From Piscinibacter gummiphilus (GTDB taxonomy: Bacteria; Pseudomonadota; Gammaproteobacteria; Burkholderiales; Burkholderiaceae_C), in the NCBI RefSeq assembly GCF_002116905.1, contig NZ_CP015118.1, positions 434,001-498,000 on the forward strand: a stretch of DNA of 64,000 bases, given 5' to 3'. The translations under genes and the position numbers were made by a program. The notes under the pieces were generated by a model. It did not search any database and was not told where the DNA came from. It saw only the letters and a list, made by a program, of their open reading frames with translations. Each line of letters begins with the position of its first letter. Positions within the stretch are counted from its first letter, which is position 1. Below are positions 53,950 through 63,169 of this stretch, piece after piece.

Positions 53950-55242
53950 TCAGTCGTGCGTCCGGTACCGGTGCACCTCGAGCGCCGTCACCGCCGTGCC
54001 TTCGTTCCCGAAATGCGTGCGCACGTACGTCAGCACCGCGGCCACGTCGTTCTCGTCGAGCACCGTGGCGAACGGCGGCATGCCGTACGGCCGCGGGTTG
54101 CCGGCCGTGGCCGGGGCGTAGCCGCCCAGCAGCACGGCGCGCACGAGGTTGGCGGGCGGCTCCATCGTGACGGCCCGGTTCTTCGCGAGCGCGGGGTAGG
54201 CGCCCGACACGCCCTGGCCCTCCACGCCATGGCATTGCGCGCAATGCAGTTCGTACACCTCGCGGCCGCGGGTGTTCAGGCGCATGGCCGCGGGGGCGCT
54301 GGCCGCACTCGCCGCGCTGGCGGGTGGCGCCGGCTCGCGGGGGCGTTGCGGCAGGGCCTTCAGGTACGTGGCCATCGCCTGCAGGTCGGCCGCGGCCAGG
54401 TGCTGGGTGCTGTTCCGCACCACCTCGGCCATCGGGCCGATCACCGTGGCGCGGGGCGAGACGCCGTCGCGCAGCAGGGCCACGATCTCGGCGACCTCCC
54501 AGTCGGCCACGCCGGCCTCGTCGGGTGACGCGAGCGACGGGGCGTACCAGTTCTGCATCGGGATCAGCCCGCCGCTCAGGTCCAGCACGCCGGTGGTGCC
54601 GCCGAGCAGGTTGCGCGCGGAATGGCACGCGTTGCAGTGCCCGAGGCCCTGCACGAGGTAGGCGCCGCGGTTCCAGTCGGCGCTCTGCGACGCGTCGGCG
54701 AGGCTGCCGCCCGGCGAGAAGAACAGCGCGCGCCACACCGCGAGCGCGGGGCGCGTGTTGTACGGGAAACCCACGGTGTGGGCCGTGTTCGTTCGCCGCA
54801 CCGGCGCGAGGGTGCGCAGGTACGCGTAGATCGCGTCCGAGTCCTCGCGGGTGACGTGCGTGTAGTTCGGGTACGGGAAGGCCGGGTACAGCATGCGCCC
54901 GTCGGCCGAGCGGCCATGGTGCAGCGCACGCCACAGGTGGTCGGCCGACCAGGTGCCGATGCCGGTGTCGGGGTCGGGCGTGAGGTTCGACGAGAAGACG
55001 GCACCGAACGGGGTGTCGATGGCCCGCCCGCCGGCGTAGGCGTCGCCGCCGGGCACCGTGTGGCAGCCCTGGCAGTTGCCCGCGGTGGCGAGGTAGCGGC
55101 CGCGGGCCACCTGCTCGGGCGTGCCCTGCGTGGGGGCGGCGCCGGCGGGGATGGGGTCTTCGCCCCGCGAGTTGAGCCACACCACCGCCGCGGCGAGCAG
55201 CAGCGCGAGGGCCAGCAGCACGAGGGCGATGCGGCGGATCAT
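53950..55242 (-). CDS. Triheme cytochrome c (dehydrogenase cytochrome subunit-like)
   Basis: 430 residues, with N-terminal hydrophobic helix (MIRRIALVLLALALLLAAAV) and three heme c sites: CQGCH 57-61, CNACH 203-207 and CAQCH 334-338. The layout matches membrane-bound cytochrome subunits of alcohol, aldehyde or gluconate dehydrogenases (AdhB/GndC type), which pass electrons to ubiquinone. The flanking genes do not include a dehydrogenase, so the partner is unknown. It overlaps the upstream diheme cytochrome gene as ATGA. The 3' end lies against a REP-like repeat. Confidence 0.9.
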   Translation of the reverse strand: MIRRIALVLLALALLLAAAVVWLNSRGEDPIPAGAAPTQGTPEQVARGRYLATAGNCQGCHTVPGGDAYAGGRAIDTPFGAVFSSNLTPDPDTGIGTWSADHLWRALHHGRSADGRMLYPAFPYPNYTHVTREDSDAIYAYLRTLAPVRRTNTAHTVGFPYNTRPALAVWRALFFSPGGSLADASQSADWNRGAYLVQGLGHCNACHSARNLLGGTTGVLDLSGGLIPMQNWYAPSLASPDEAGVADWEVAEIVALLRDGVSPRATVIGPMAEVVRNSTQHLAAADLQAMATYLKALPQRPREPAPPASAASAASAPAAMRLNTRGREVYELHCAQCHGVEGQGVSGAYPALAKNRAVTMEPPANLVRAVLLGGYAPATAGNPRPYGMPPFATVLDENDVAAVLTYVRTHFGNEGTAVTALEVHRYRTHD

Positions 55243-55949
55243 TTCGCCGCCTCCTGCGGCACGCCGCCGCAGGGCATCGGCAGCGGCTTCGGCAGCGAGG
55301 TGTCGGCCTTCGCCGGCACGGGCACCGGCCGCGAGGCCAGCCAGGACGAGACCGCGTTGATGTCGGTGAGGTCCAGGCGCTTGGCGACCTCGAACATGCA
55401 GTCGGGCCCGTGGGCGCGGCGCTTGCCGGTGCGCCAGGCGCCGAACTGGGCGTTGAGGTAGTCGCGCGGCAGGCCCAGCAGGCCCGGGATGGCCGGGGCC
55501 ACGCCCGTCAGGCGTTCGCCGTGGCAGGACACGCAGGCCGGCACGTCGCGCATCGGGTCGCCGCGGTACACGAGCGACTCGCCGCGGGCCACCACGTCCG
55601 CGGGCGGCTGGCCGGCCGGCGGCGGGTAGGGCACGTCGAGCTGGGAGAAGTACGTCGCCATCTCGAGCAGGTAGGTGTCGGTCAGCGGCGCCACCAGGTG
55701 GGTCATCAGCGGGTAGTGCCGCCGCCCGTCGCGGAAGTTCAGCAGCTGGTGGTGCAGGTAGCCGGCCGGCTTGCCCGCGAGGCGCGGGTAGAAGCCGTCG
55801 GGGCCGGCGCGGCCCTGGTCGCCGTGGCAGCCGGTGCAGGCCTGGACACGCTGGGCGATGGAGTCCTCGAACGGCGGCGGCGCAGCCAGCGCCGGGGCGG
55901 CCAGCAGGGCGCCGAGGGCGGCGCGGGTCAGCAGCGAACGGAGGGACAT
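55239..55949 (-). CDS. Diheme cytochrome c (c4/c553-like)
   Basis: 236-residue exported cytochrome: signal peptide MSLRSLLTRAALGALLAAPA with cut after ALAA, then CTGCH and CVSCH heme sites in two repeated class I domains (ACTGCHGDQGRAGPDGFYPR and ACVSCHGERLTGVAPAIP). A c4-like electron carrier in the periplasm is expected. It is first in the two-gene unit with the triheme cytochrome (ATGA at 55239-55242) and probably donates electrons to or takes them from it. Confidence 0.9.
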   Translation of the reverse strand: MSLRSLLTRAALGALLAAPALAAPPPFEDSIAQRVQACTGCHGDQGRAGPDGFYPRLAGKPAGYLHHQLLNFRDGRRHYPLMTHLVAPLTDTYLLEMATYFSQLDVPYPPPAGQPPADVVARGESLVYRGDPMRDVPACVSCHGERLTGVAPAIPGLLGLPRDYLNAQFGAWRTGKRRAHGPDCMFEVAKRLDLTDINAVSSWLASRPVPVPAKADTSLPKPLPMPCGGVPQEAAK

Positions 55950-55998
55950 GCCCCCGAGCGTAGCAGCAGGGGGCGTTTCCTGCCTGCGCGTGTGTGCG

Positions 55999-58434
55999 TC
56001 AGTGCAGCGTCACCGTGATGTCGGAGCCGCTGCCGGCGGGCAGCGCGGGTTGGGCGTGGCGGGCCGTCCACAGCATGGACCAGCGCAGGAACTCGTCGGC
56101 CGGCAGCGGGCGGCTCATGTGGAAGCCCTGGGCCTCGTCGCAGTGCAGCGCGCGCAGCAGCTCCCAGGACTGCGCGTTCTCCACGCCTTCGGCCACCACC
56201 GTCAGGCCGAGGCCGTGGGCGAGGTCGATGGTCGAGCGCACGATGCGGGCGTCGTCGAGGTCGCGTTCCATGCTGAGCACGAACGACTTGTCGATCTTCA
56301 GTTCGTCGACCGGCAGGCGCTTCAGGTAGGCGAGCGACGAATAGCCCGTGCCGAAGTCGTCGATCGACAGGCGGAAGCCGAGGCCGTTCAGGCGTTCGAG
56401 CGTGCCGAGGGCGCGCTCGGGGTCGTCCATGATCGCGCTTTCGGTGATCTCGAGGCAGAAGGCCTCGGCCGGCACCGTGTGGCGGATCAGCAGGGCCTCG
56501 AACTTCTGCGGCAGCTCCTGGTCGAGCAGGTCGCGGGTGGACAGGTTGACCGACAGCGTCAGCTGCAGGCCGTTGTCGTGCAGGCGCTTCCACTCGCGGG
56601 CGGCCTGCTCGAACACCCACATCGTCAGCACGCGCACGAAGCCGGTCTGTTCGGCGAACGGGATGAACTCCATCGGCGGCACGAGGCCGCGCTGCGGGTG
56701 CTGCCAGCGCATCAGCGCCTCGGCGCCCACGACCCGCGCGGTGTCGAGGCCGAGCTTCGGCTGCAGGTACAGGCGCAGCTCGCCATGGTCCACGGCGTGA
56801 CGCAGTTCGGTGAGAAGCGACAGCGTCTGGCTGCTCGCGGCGTCGAGCTTCGCGTCGTAGACGGTCGGCCCGTCGCGGCGGCGCTTGGCCGAGTACATCG
56901 CGACTTCCGCGCGGCTCAGCAGCGTGTCGGTGTCGGCGGCGTGGTGCGGCCACAGCGCGACGCCGATGCTCGCGCTGATGTCGACGGCCTGGTCCTCCAG
57001 CGTGAGGCTGCGGTCCATCGCCTGGTTGATGCGCTGTGCCACGGCCAACGCGAGCGCCTGGTCGTTGGCGGGGTCGAGGTCCGCCAGCAGCACGGCGAAC
57101 TCGTCGCCGTCGAGGCGGGCCACCAGGTCACCCCCGCGCACGGCCTGCTGCACGAGGCGTTCGGCCACGCCCTTGAGCATCAGGTCGCCGACGCGGTAGC
57201 CCAGCACGTCGTTGACGTGCTTGAAGCGGTCGAGGTCCAGCATCACGACGGCCACGGACCGGCCCGCGGTGCGCGCGGCTTCGGTGGCCTCCGTCACGGC
57301 GTTACGGAAGCGCACGCGGTTGGGCAGGCCGGTGAGGGTGTCCCAGTACGCGAGCTTCAGGATCTCCTGCTGCTGGTCCGCGATGCTGATGCGCATGCGC
57401 TCGAAGGACTGGGCCAGCTCGCCGATTTCATCGGCGCGGTGACGGCCGGCCAGCGGGGTCGTGTAGTCACCGGCCCCCAGGCGTTCGGCCGCCGCGGCGA
57501 GGCGGCGGATGGGGGTGGTGACGCGCCGGGCGGTCAGCACGCTGCCCACGGCGAACACCACGACGCCCAGCAGGGTGAGCGCGGCGAGGCCGAACTGCAG
57601 CCGGCGGTACGGCGCCACGGCCTCGTCCACCGAACGCATCAGCAGCGCCGACACCTCGCCGGTCACGCCCTGGGCGAGCATCACCTGGCGGCTGCTGTAT
57701 TCGCCGTCGGGCAAGCGCAGCGGGGCATCGGGAACCTGAGCCTCGAGCGCGGCCACGGCGTCGGGTGGCAGGGTCGAGACCGCGGTGCGCCACTCGGTCG
57801 AGCCGTGTTCGCGCACCTGCAGGCTCACCTGCAGCGACGAGAGGTCGCGCATCTCGTCCGTCAGCGGCCGGTCGATCGGGAAACCCATGAGCACCCAGCC
57901 GACCACCACCGGCGCGCGCATCGGCACCAGCACCAGCTGGAACGGGCGGCGCCCGAGCACGACGACCTCGCTGGCGGGCTTGGAGCTCCCGGCCCGTTCG
58001 GCCAGCCGGTGGATGGCGGGCTGCAGTTCCTCGAGGCCGGGCTGCGCGGCAGCGCGCAGCGCGAAGCCGGTGTCGAGCAGCGCGGAAACGGTGGCGCCGA
58101 TGCGGTCGCCGTGGTTGGCGAGCACCGAGGCGATGGTGTCGTTGTCGTGGCTCGCGAGCGCCGAGCGGAAGCCGTAGTCGGCCGCGAGCAGGCTCGCGCC
58201 CTGGATCAGCTTCTGCGCGTTCTGGTCGAGCAGGCGGTGCAACAGGTGGTCGCCGGCGAGGAGCGAGCTGGCGATGGACGTGCGGGCATTGCGGTCGATG
58301 GTGGCGCGGATCGCGATGAAGCTCACCGCCTGCACCGCGAGCAGCAGCCCGAGGAACAGGAGCACGATGCGCACGCCCAGCGAGCGCCGCGTCATGCCCC
58401 TCAGGGTCTGCATCAGGGGTTCGGGCCGGTTCAT
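55999..58434 (-). CDS. GGDEF-EAL sensor protein with periplasmic domain and HAMP
   Basis: 811-residue c-di-GMP enzyme. TM1 about 20-42, periplasmic sensor about 45-275 (double-Cache/CHASE4-like), TM2 about 282-302, HAMP to about 355, GGDEF domain with motif DGDEF at 442-446 (first Gly replaced, still seen in active cyclases) and intact I-site RGGD at 433-436, then an EAL domain with EAL at 572-574 and later IDDFGTGYSSLAYL, KIDKSFV and VAEGVEN. Phosphodiesterase activity looks intact. Its start overlaps the cupredoxin gene stop as ATGA, so the two are coexpressed; the cupredoxin could deliver a redox or copper cue. Confidence 0.93.
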   Translation of the reverse strand: MNRPEPLMQTLRGMTRRSLGVRIVLLFLGLLLAVQAVSFIAIRATIDRNARTSIASSLLAGDHLLHRLLDQNAQKLIQGASLLAADYGFRSALASHDNDTIASVLANHGDRIGATVSALLDTGFALRAAAQPGLEELQPAIHRLAERAGSSKPASEVVVLGRRPFQLVLVPMRAPVVVGWVLMGFPIDRPLTDEMRDLSSLQVSLQVREHGSTEWRTAVSTLPPDAVAALEAQVPDAPLRLPDGEYSSRQVMLAQGVTGEVSALLMRSVDEAVAPYRRLQFGLAALTLLGVVVFAVGSVLTARRVTTPIRRLAAAAERLGAGDYTTPLAGRHRADEIGELAQSFERMRISIADQQQEILKLAYWDTLTGLPNRVRFRNAVTEATEAARTAGRSVAVVMLDLDRFKHVNDVLGYRVGDLMLKGVAERLVQQAVRGGDLVARLDGDEFAVLLADLDPANDQALALAVAQRINQAMDRSLTLEDQAVDISASIGVALWPHHAADTDTLLSRAEVAMYSAKRRRDGPTVYDAKLDAASSQTLSLLTELRHAVDHGELRLYLQPKLGLDTARVVGAEALMRWQHPQRGLVPPMEFIPFAEQTGFVRVLTMWVFEQAAREWKRLHDNGLQLTLSVNLSTRDLLDQELPQKFEALLIRHTVPAEAFCLEITESAIMDDPERALGTLERLNGLGFRLSIDDFGTGYSSLAYLKRLPVDELKIDKSFVLSMERDLDDARIVRSTIDLAHGLGLTVVAEGVENAQSWELLRALHCDEAQGFHMSRPLPADEFLRWSMLWTARHAQPALPAGSGSDITVTLH

Positions 58435-59045
58435 GGAGTGACCCGGGTCGCGAGGCGCATGGTGGCCGCCTGGTCGTCCGTACCGACGGTCACCACCGTG
58501 GCCTGCGGGGCCATGTCGACCGGCAGCGTGGGGTGCCAGGCCTTGAGCCGGTAGTTGCCGGGCGGGATGCCGGCCAGTTGCGCGGGGCCGGCGGTCGTGC
58601 GCGCGAAGTGCGGGGTGTCGACGACGACGATCCACGCGGCCATCTGGTCGTGGATGTTGCAGCCGAGCACGGCCACGCCGGGCTTGTCGAACACGACCGG
58701 CGTGGCGGGCACGCCCGCGTACAGCTTGAGTTCGAAGGTCTTGGCCGGCGAAAACGAATAGACGTGGTGACGAACCGTGTCGTGGTTCGGGAAGCTCACC
58801 GAGGTGCCCACCGTGACCACGGTCACGGCCGGCGTGAACTGCCGGGCGGACTGCCCGACCTCGACCGCGGTCATCGGCTTGACCGGCAGGCGGCCGTTGA
58901 CCGGCTCCAGCATGACGACCGCGTCGGGCAGCGGCCGGCCGGCGGCGTCGTTGACCGTCACGGACAGGGTCGCGGCCCCGACGATGCCGTGGGACAGCAG
59001 GGTCAGGACGAGGGCCAGGGAAGGGGGCAGGCAGGACACGGGCAT
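58431..59045 (-). CDS. Exported cupredoxin-like copper protein (methylamine-utilisation type)
   Basis: 204 residues: signal peptide (MPVSCLPPSLALVLTLLSHG to VGAA), a Cna/CarboxypepD-like N-terminal part, then a type 1 copper-like site with His88 and His93/94 in FPNHDTVRHHVYSF and Cys129, His132 and Met135 in LGCNIHDQM. The pattern His...Cys-x-x-His-x-x-Met is that of plastocyanin-like proteins. It is translationally coupled to the GGDEF-EAL gene. Such proteins are often annotated 'methylamine utilization protein' without evidence for that role. Confidence 0.85.
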   Translation of the reverse strand: MPVSCLPPSLALVLTLLSHGIVGAATLSVTVNDAAGRPLPDAVVMLEPVNGRLPVKPMTAVEVGQSARQFTPAVTVVTVGTSVSFPNHDTVRHHVYSFSPAKTFELKLYAGVPATPVVFDKPGVAVLGCNIHDQMAAWIVVVDTPHFARTTAGPAQLAGIPPGNYRLKAWHPTLPVDMAPQATVVTVGTDDQAATMRLATRVTP

Positions 59046-59229
59046 CGGGAATGGGTGGAAAAGCGCTGCAGGCTCGTGGCCCGCTCAGCAGGGTATCGGC
59101 CCCCGGCGCGGCGTCCTTGAACCGCGGCGCCCGATCACGTGACGGACCTCACGACATGGTGGGACCGTTTTCACCGGCTGTGACACTTTCACGCAGCAAG
59201 CGGCCAGGCGAACCGATAGTCTGGCCGTC

Positions 59230-59862
59230 ATGATCAAGCTCGACCTTCTCTTCCGTGTCGTCACCCTGTCCTGCGTCGCCGCGCTCGCGGCCTGCGGCGG
59301 TGGTGGCGACGACGCGCCGGCCTCCACCCCGACGGCCAGCGAAACCCCGACCGACACCGCGGGCGGCACCGGCTCCACCGGCGACACCTCCCCGCCGGGC
59401 GACACCGTCACGGCGACCCCATACACGGGCAACTGCGACGTGGCCAACTTCCAGGCCGACGCACTCGCCCAGGTCAACGCCTTCCGGGCGCAGCCCCGCA
59501 CGTGCGGCAGCACCACCTACCCGGCGGTGCCGGCGCTCGCGTGGAACGACAAGCTGACGCAGGCGGCCTACGGCCACTCGCTGGACATGGCCACGAAGAA
59601 CTACTTCAGCCACACGAGCCAGGACGGCCGCACGTTCGACCAGCGCATCAGCGCCACCGGCTACACGTGGAGCTCCGTGGCGGAGAACATCGCCGCGGGC
59701 CCGCGCACCATGAGCGCCGTGATGAGCGGCTGGCAGGCGAGCCCCGGGCACTGCGCCAACATCATGAGCGGCACGGTCACCCAGATCGGCCTCAGCTGCG
59801 CCAAGTCCGCCGGGTCCACCTACGGCACCTACTGGACGATGGAACTCGCCAAGCCGCGTTGA
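59230..59862 (+). CDS. CAP/SCP-domain lipoprotein
   Basis: 210 residues: lipoprotein signal MIKLDLLFRVVTLSCVAALA with lipobox LAAC followed by GGGGDD, then a Thr/Gly/Ser-rich linker and a CAP (SCP/PR1) domain: AYGHSLDMATKNYFSHTSQDG, TWSSVAENIAAG and GHCANIM. The Cys pairs NCD and TCG may form disulfides. Cell-surface localisation is likely; CAP proteins bind lipids or act as proteases, so the role is open. It overlaps mnmA on the other strand by 34 bases. Confidence 0.9.
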   Translation: MIKLDLLFRVVTLSCVAALAACGGGGDDAPASTPTASETPTDTAGGTGSTGDTSPPGDTVTATPYTGNCDVANFQADALAQVNAFRAQPRTCGSTTYPAVPALAWNDKLTQAAYGHSLDMATKNYFSHTSQDGRTFDQRISATGYTWSSVAENIAAGPRTMSAVMSGWQASPGHCANIMSGTVTQIGLSCAKSAGSTYGTYWTMELAKPR

Positions 59863-60962
59863 AGCGTGGGCGCCTCGCCCGGCGAGGCGCTGGCGATCAC
59901 GCCCCCGCCCAGGCACACCTCCCCGTCGTACAGCACGGCCGACTGGCCGGGTGTCACGGCCCACTGGGCCTCGGGGAAATCGAGCATGAAGGTGTCGCCC
60001 GCACCCGCACCGATCGCACACGCGGCATCGGCCTGGCGGTAGCGGGTCTTCGCGGCCAGCGCGCCGCCCGTGGGCGCATGGCCGGCCACCCAGCTCGTGT
60101 CGTCGGCCGTGAGGCGGTGCGACAGCAGCCACGGGTGTTCATGGCCCTGCACCACGTACAGCGTGTTCGCGGCCATGTCCTTGCGGGCCACGAACCACGG
60201 CGCCGCGTCGGCGTGCTTCAGGCCGCCGATGCCGATGCCCTTGCGCTGGCCCAGCGTGTAGAAGCTCAGGCCCACGTGTTCGCCGATCTTGCGGCCCTGG
60301 TCGTCCTTGATGGGGCCGGGCTTGTTCGCGAGGTAGCGGTTCAGGAACTCGCGGAACGGGCGCTCGCCGATGAAGCAGATGCCCGTCGAGTCCTTCTTCT
60401 TCGCGTTGGGCAGCCCGATCTCGGCGGCGATGCGGCGCACCTCGGTCTTCGGCAGCTCGCCCACCGGGAACAGCGTCTTCGACAGCTGGGCCTGGTTCAG
60501 GCGGTGCAGGAAGTAGCTCTGGTCCTTCAGCGGATCGAGGCCCTTGAGCAGCTGGAACGAACCGGGCACCTCGCGCACGCGGGCGTAGTGGCCCGTGGCG
60601 ATCTTCTCGGCGCCCAGGCGCATCGCGTGGTCGAGGAAGGCCTTGAACTTGATCTCGGCGTTGCAGAGCACGTCGGGGTTCGGCGTGCGGCCGGCCTGGT
60701 ATTCGCGCAGGAAGTCGGCGAACACGCGGTCCTTGTAGTCGGCGGCGAAGTTGACGTGTTCGATCTCGATGCCGAGCACGTCGGCGACGCTCGCGGCGTC
60801 GAGGAAGTCCTGGCGCGACGAGCAGTATTCGCTGTCGTCGTCGTCCTCCCAGTTCTTCATGAAGATGCCGACCACCTCGTGGCCCTGCTGCTTCAGCAGG
60901 TGGGCACTGACGGCCGAATCCACGCCACCACTCAATCCCACGACCACACGTTGTTTCACCAT
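59829..60962 (-). CDS. mnmA: tRNA-specific 2-thiouridylase MnmA
   Basis: 377-residue enzyme that adds sulfur to U34 of tRNA Lys, Glu and Gln. PP-loop SGGVDS at 11-16; catalytic Cys100 in NPDVLCNAEIKF and Cys196 in STGICFIGERPF; FKAFLDHA and LKDQSYFL are family hallmarks. Length matches MnmA (about 365-380). The Nudix gene upstream (61010) lies in the same direction, 47 bases away, as in E. coli where nudJ adjoins mnmA. Confidence 0.95.
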   Translation of the reverse strand: MVKQRVVVGLSGGVDSAVSAHLLKQQGHEVVGIFMKNWEDDDDSEYCSSRQDFLDAASVADVLGIEIEHVNFAADYKDRVFADFLREYQAGRTPNPDVLCNAEIKFKAFLDHAMRLGAEKIATGHYARVREVPGSFQLLKGLDPLKDQSYFLHRLNQAQLSKTLFPVGELPKTEVRRIAAEIGLPNAKKKDSTGICFIGERPFREFLNRYLANKPGPIKDDQGRKIGEHVGLSFYTLGQRKGIGIGGLKHADAAPWFVARKDMAANTLYVVQGHEHPWLLSHRLTADDTSWVAGHAPTGGALAAKTRYRQADAACAIGAGAGDTFMLDFPEAQWAVTPGQSAVLYDGEVCLGGGVIASASPGEAPTLQRGLASSIVQ

Positions 60963-61009
60963 GCGGCGATTTTAAGGAAGCCGGCGCCCGCCCGCCCGCG
61001 CGGGGCGAT

Positions 61010-61498
61010 TCACTTCCGCTCGGGGTCGATCAGCGTGGGGTCGGCGTACACCGTGTCGAGCGGCAGGCGACGGCCCGCGGCGTGGTCTTCGATGCACCGC
61101 AGCAAAAGGCTGCTGCGATGGCGCTCGTGGCTCGCGCGCACTTCGTCGAGTGTCATCCACAGCGTGCGCACGATGCCGTCGTCGAGCGACCGCGTGGGGT
61201 CGGCTTCGCCCGCGGTGCCGCCGTACGCGAGCCGCAGGTACGTGACATCCTCGCCGGTGGCCGCGCGCTGGAAGCGCGAGAGGTACAGGCCCACCACGCA
61301 TTCCGGAACGAACGTGCGTGCGGTTTCTTCGAGCGCCTCGCGCACGACACCTTGTTCGGGCGTCTCGCCGGCCTCGAGGTGACCGGCCGGGTTGTTGAGC
61401 CGCAGGCCTTCGGGCGTCTCCTCTTCGACGAGGAGATAGCGGCCCTCGTGTTCGATCACGGCGGCCACGGTCACGCTGGGTTTCCATCGGTCGTTCAT
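61010..61498 (-). CDS. nudJ: NUDIX hydrolase, NudJ-like (phosphatase)
   Basis: 162 residues with a Nudix box: GHLEAGETPEQGVVREALEE matches Gx5Ex7REUxEE. The N-terminus WKPSVTVAAVIEHEGRYLLVEE and ending region ERHRSSLLLRCIEDHAAG RRLPL resemble E. coli NudJ, which hydrolyses nucleoside di- and triphosphates and HMP-PP. Adjacent mnmA in the same orientation supports this. Start ATG at 61498 (MNDRWKPSV). Confidence 0.88.
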   Translation of the reverse strand: MNDRWKPSVTVAAVIEHEGRYLLVEEETPEGLRLNNPAGHLEAGETPEQGVVREALEETARTFVPECVVGLYLSRFQRAATGEDVTYLRLAYGGTAGEADPTRSLDDGIVRTLWMTLDEVRASHERHRSSLLLRCIEDHAAGRRLPLDTVYADPTLIDPERK

Positions 61499-61627
61499 GG
61501 GCCGGCATGCTAGGGGAAACGGGCCTCCGGGTAAACCCGGAGCGCTGCCGATCGGTTACGCTTGCGGCCCGTTCGTCTTTGTAAGTTGGGTGAAAGTTCC
61601 GGTTCGCCCACGCCTGAGGAGGCTTTC

Positions 61628-62743
61628 ATGTTGATTGGGGTTCCGCTCGAAACGGCGGCTGGGGAATCGCGTGTCGCCGTCACGCCCGAGACCGTGAAGA
61701 AGCTGAAAGCCCAGGGCCACACCGTGAAGGTGCAGTCCGGTGCCGGCGTTGCCGCCAGCGTGACCGACGAGGCCTACGTGGCCGCGGGGGCCGAGATCAC
61801 CGACCAGGCCGGGGCCTTCGGCGCCGAGCTGGTGCTGAAGGTGCGCGCACCGGTCGACTCCGAACTGAGCCTGATGGACCGCGGCGCCGCACTCGTCGGC
61901 ATGCTGAACCCCTTCGACCGCGACAACCTCGTCCGCATGGCCGGTGCCGGCATCACGAGCTTCGCGCTCGAAGCTGCCCCGCGCACCACGCGCGCGCAGA
62001 GCATGGACGTGCTGAGCTCGCAGGCCAACATCGCCGGCTACAAGGCCGTGATGATCGCGGCCGACCGCTATCAGCGCTTCTTCCCGATGCTGATGACCGC
62101 CGCCGGCACCGTGAAGGCCGCGCGGGTCGTGATCCTGGGCGTCGGTGTCGCGGGCCTGCAGGCCATCGCGACGGCCAAGCGCCTGGGCGCCGTGATCGAG
62201 GCGAGCGACGTGCGCCCCTCCGTGAAGGAGCAGGTCGAGTCGCTGGGCGCGAAGTTCATCGACGTGTCGTACGACACGCCGGAAGAGAAGGAAGCCGCCG
62301 AGGGCGTGGGCGGCTACGCCAAGCCCATGCCGCAGAGCTGGCTCGACCGCCAGAAGATCGAGGTCGCCAAGCGCGTGGCCGCGGCCGACATCGTCATCAC
62401 CACCGCGCTGATCCCGGGCCGTGCCGCGCCGGTGCTCGTCACCGAGGAGATGGTCAAGGCGATGAAGCCGGGCTCCGTGATCGTGGACCTCGCCGCGGCG
62501 CAGGGCGGCAATTGCCCGCTGACCGAAGCGAACAAGGTCGTGATCAAGCACGGCGTCACGCTGGTCGGCGAGACCAACCTGCCCGCGCTGGTCGCGGCCG
62601 ACGCGAGCGCGCTGTACGCGCGCAACGTGCTCGACTTCCTGAAGCTCGTCTTCACGAAGGAAGGTGCGTTCCAGGTTCCGATGGACGACGACATCGTCGC
62701 TGCCTGCCTCATGACGCAGGGCGGCGAAGTCAAGCGCGCCTGA
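61628..62743 (+). CDS. pntAA: NAD(P) transhydrogenase subunit alpha part 1 (PntAA)
   Basis: 371-residue soluble NAD(H)-binding dI domain of the proton-translocating transhydrogenase. MLIGVPLETAAGESRVAVTP opens it and GVGVAGLQAIATAKRLGA is the NAD-binding fold; QVESLGAKFIDVSYDTPEEKE is family-typical. ATG at 61628. The gene ends where PanD begins 38 bases later; the TM parts (PntAB, PntB) follow panD. The three-subunit form is standard for alpha- and betaproteobacteria of this type. Confidence 0.94.
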   Translation: MLIGVPLETAAGESRVAVTPETVKKLKAQGHTVKVQSGAGVAASVTDEAYVAAGAEITDQAGAFGAELVLKVRAPVDSELSLMDRGAALVGMLNPFDRDNLVRMAGAGITSFALEAAPRTTRAQSMDVLSSQANIAGYKAVMIAADRYQRFFPMLMTAAGTVKAARVVILGVGVAGLQAIATAKRLGAVIEASDVRPSVKEQVESLGAKFIDVSYDTPEEKEAAEGVGGYAKPMPQSWLDRQKIEVAKRVAAADIVITTALIPGRAAPVLVTEEMVKAMKPGSVIVDLAAAQGGNCPLTEANKVVIKHGVTLVGETNLPALVAADASALYARNVLDFLKLVFTKEGAFQVPMDDDIVAACLMTQGGEVKRA

Positions 62744-62781
62744 AATTCTTGTTCTTGTGTTTGTGAGTCAGTAGAGAAGTC

Positions 62782-63147
62782 ATGAGTAATCGAGTCATGC
62801 TGCGGGCCAAGCTGCACCGCGCCACCGTCACCGAAGCCGACCTGCACTACGAAGGGTCGTGCGGCATCGACAGCACCCTGCTGGAGGCTGCCGACATGAA
62901 GGAGTTCGAGCGCATCGAGCTCTACAACATCAACAACGGCGAGCGGTTCTCGACGTACATCATCAAGGCGCCGCCGGGTTCGGGCGTCATCTCGCTCAAC
63001 GGCGCCGCCGCGCGCCGCGCCCAGGTGGGCGACCTGCTGATCATCTGCACCTACGCCACGATGTCCGAAGACGTGGCCGCGACGTACAAGCCCAAGGTGG
63101 TCCTGCTCGACGAGCAGAACGCCATCAAGGAAATCCGCAAGTTCTGA
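62782..63147 (+). CDS. panD: Aspartate 1-decarboxylase PanD
   Basis: 121-residue pyruvoyl enzyme that makes beta-alanine for pantothenate and coenzyme A. The self-cleavage site Gly25-Ser26 is in LHYEGSCGID, and Tyr/Arg residues (IELYNINNGERFSTYIIKA) match E. coli PanD, of nearly equal length (126). It is inserted between pntAA and pntAB, in the same direction, with short gaps (38 and 22 bases). Confidence 0.95.
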   Translation: MSNRVMLRAKLHRATVTEADLHYEGSCGIDSTLLEAADMKEFERIELYNINNGERFSTYIIKAPPGSGVISLNGAAARRAQVGDLLIICTYATMSEDVAATYKPKVVLLDEQNAIKEIRKF

Positions 63148-63169
63148 TCTTCAACCAGGAGCACGTCGG

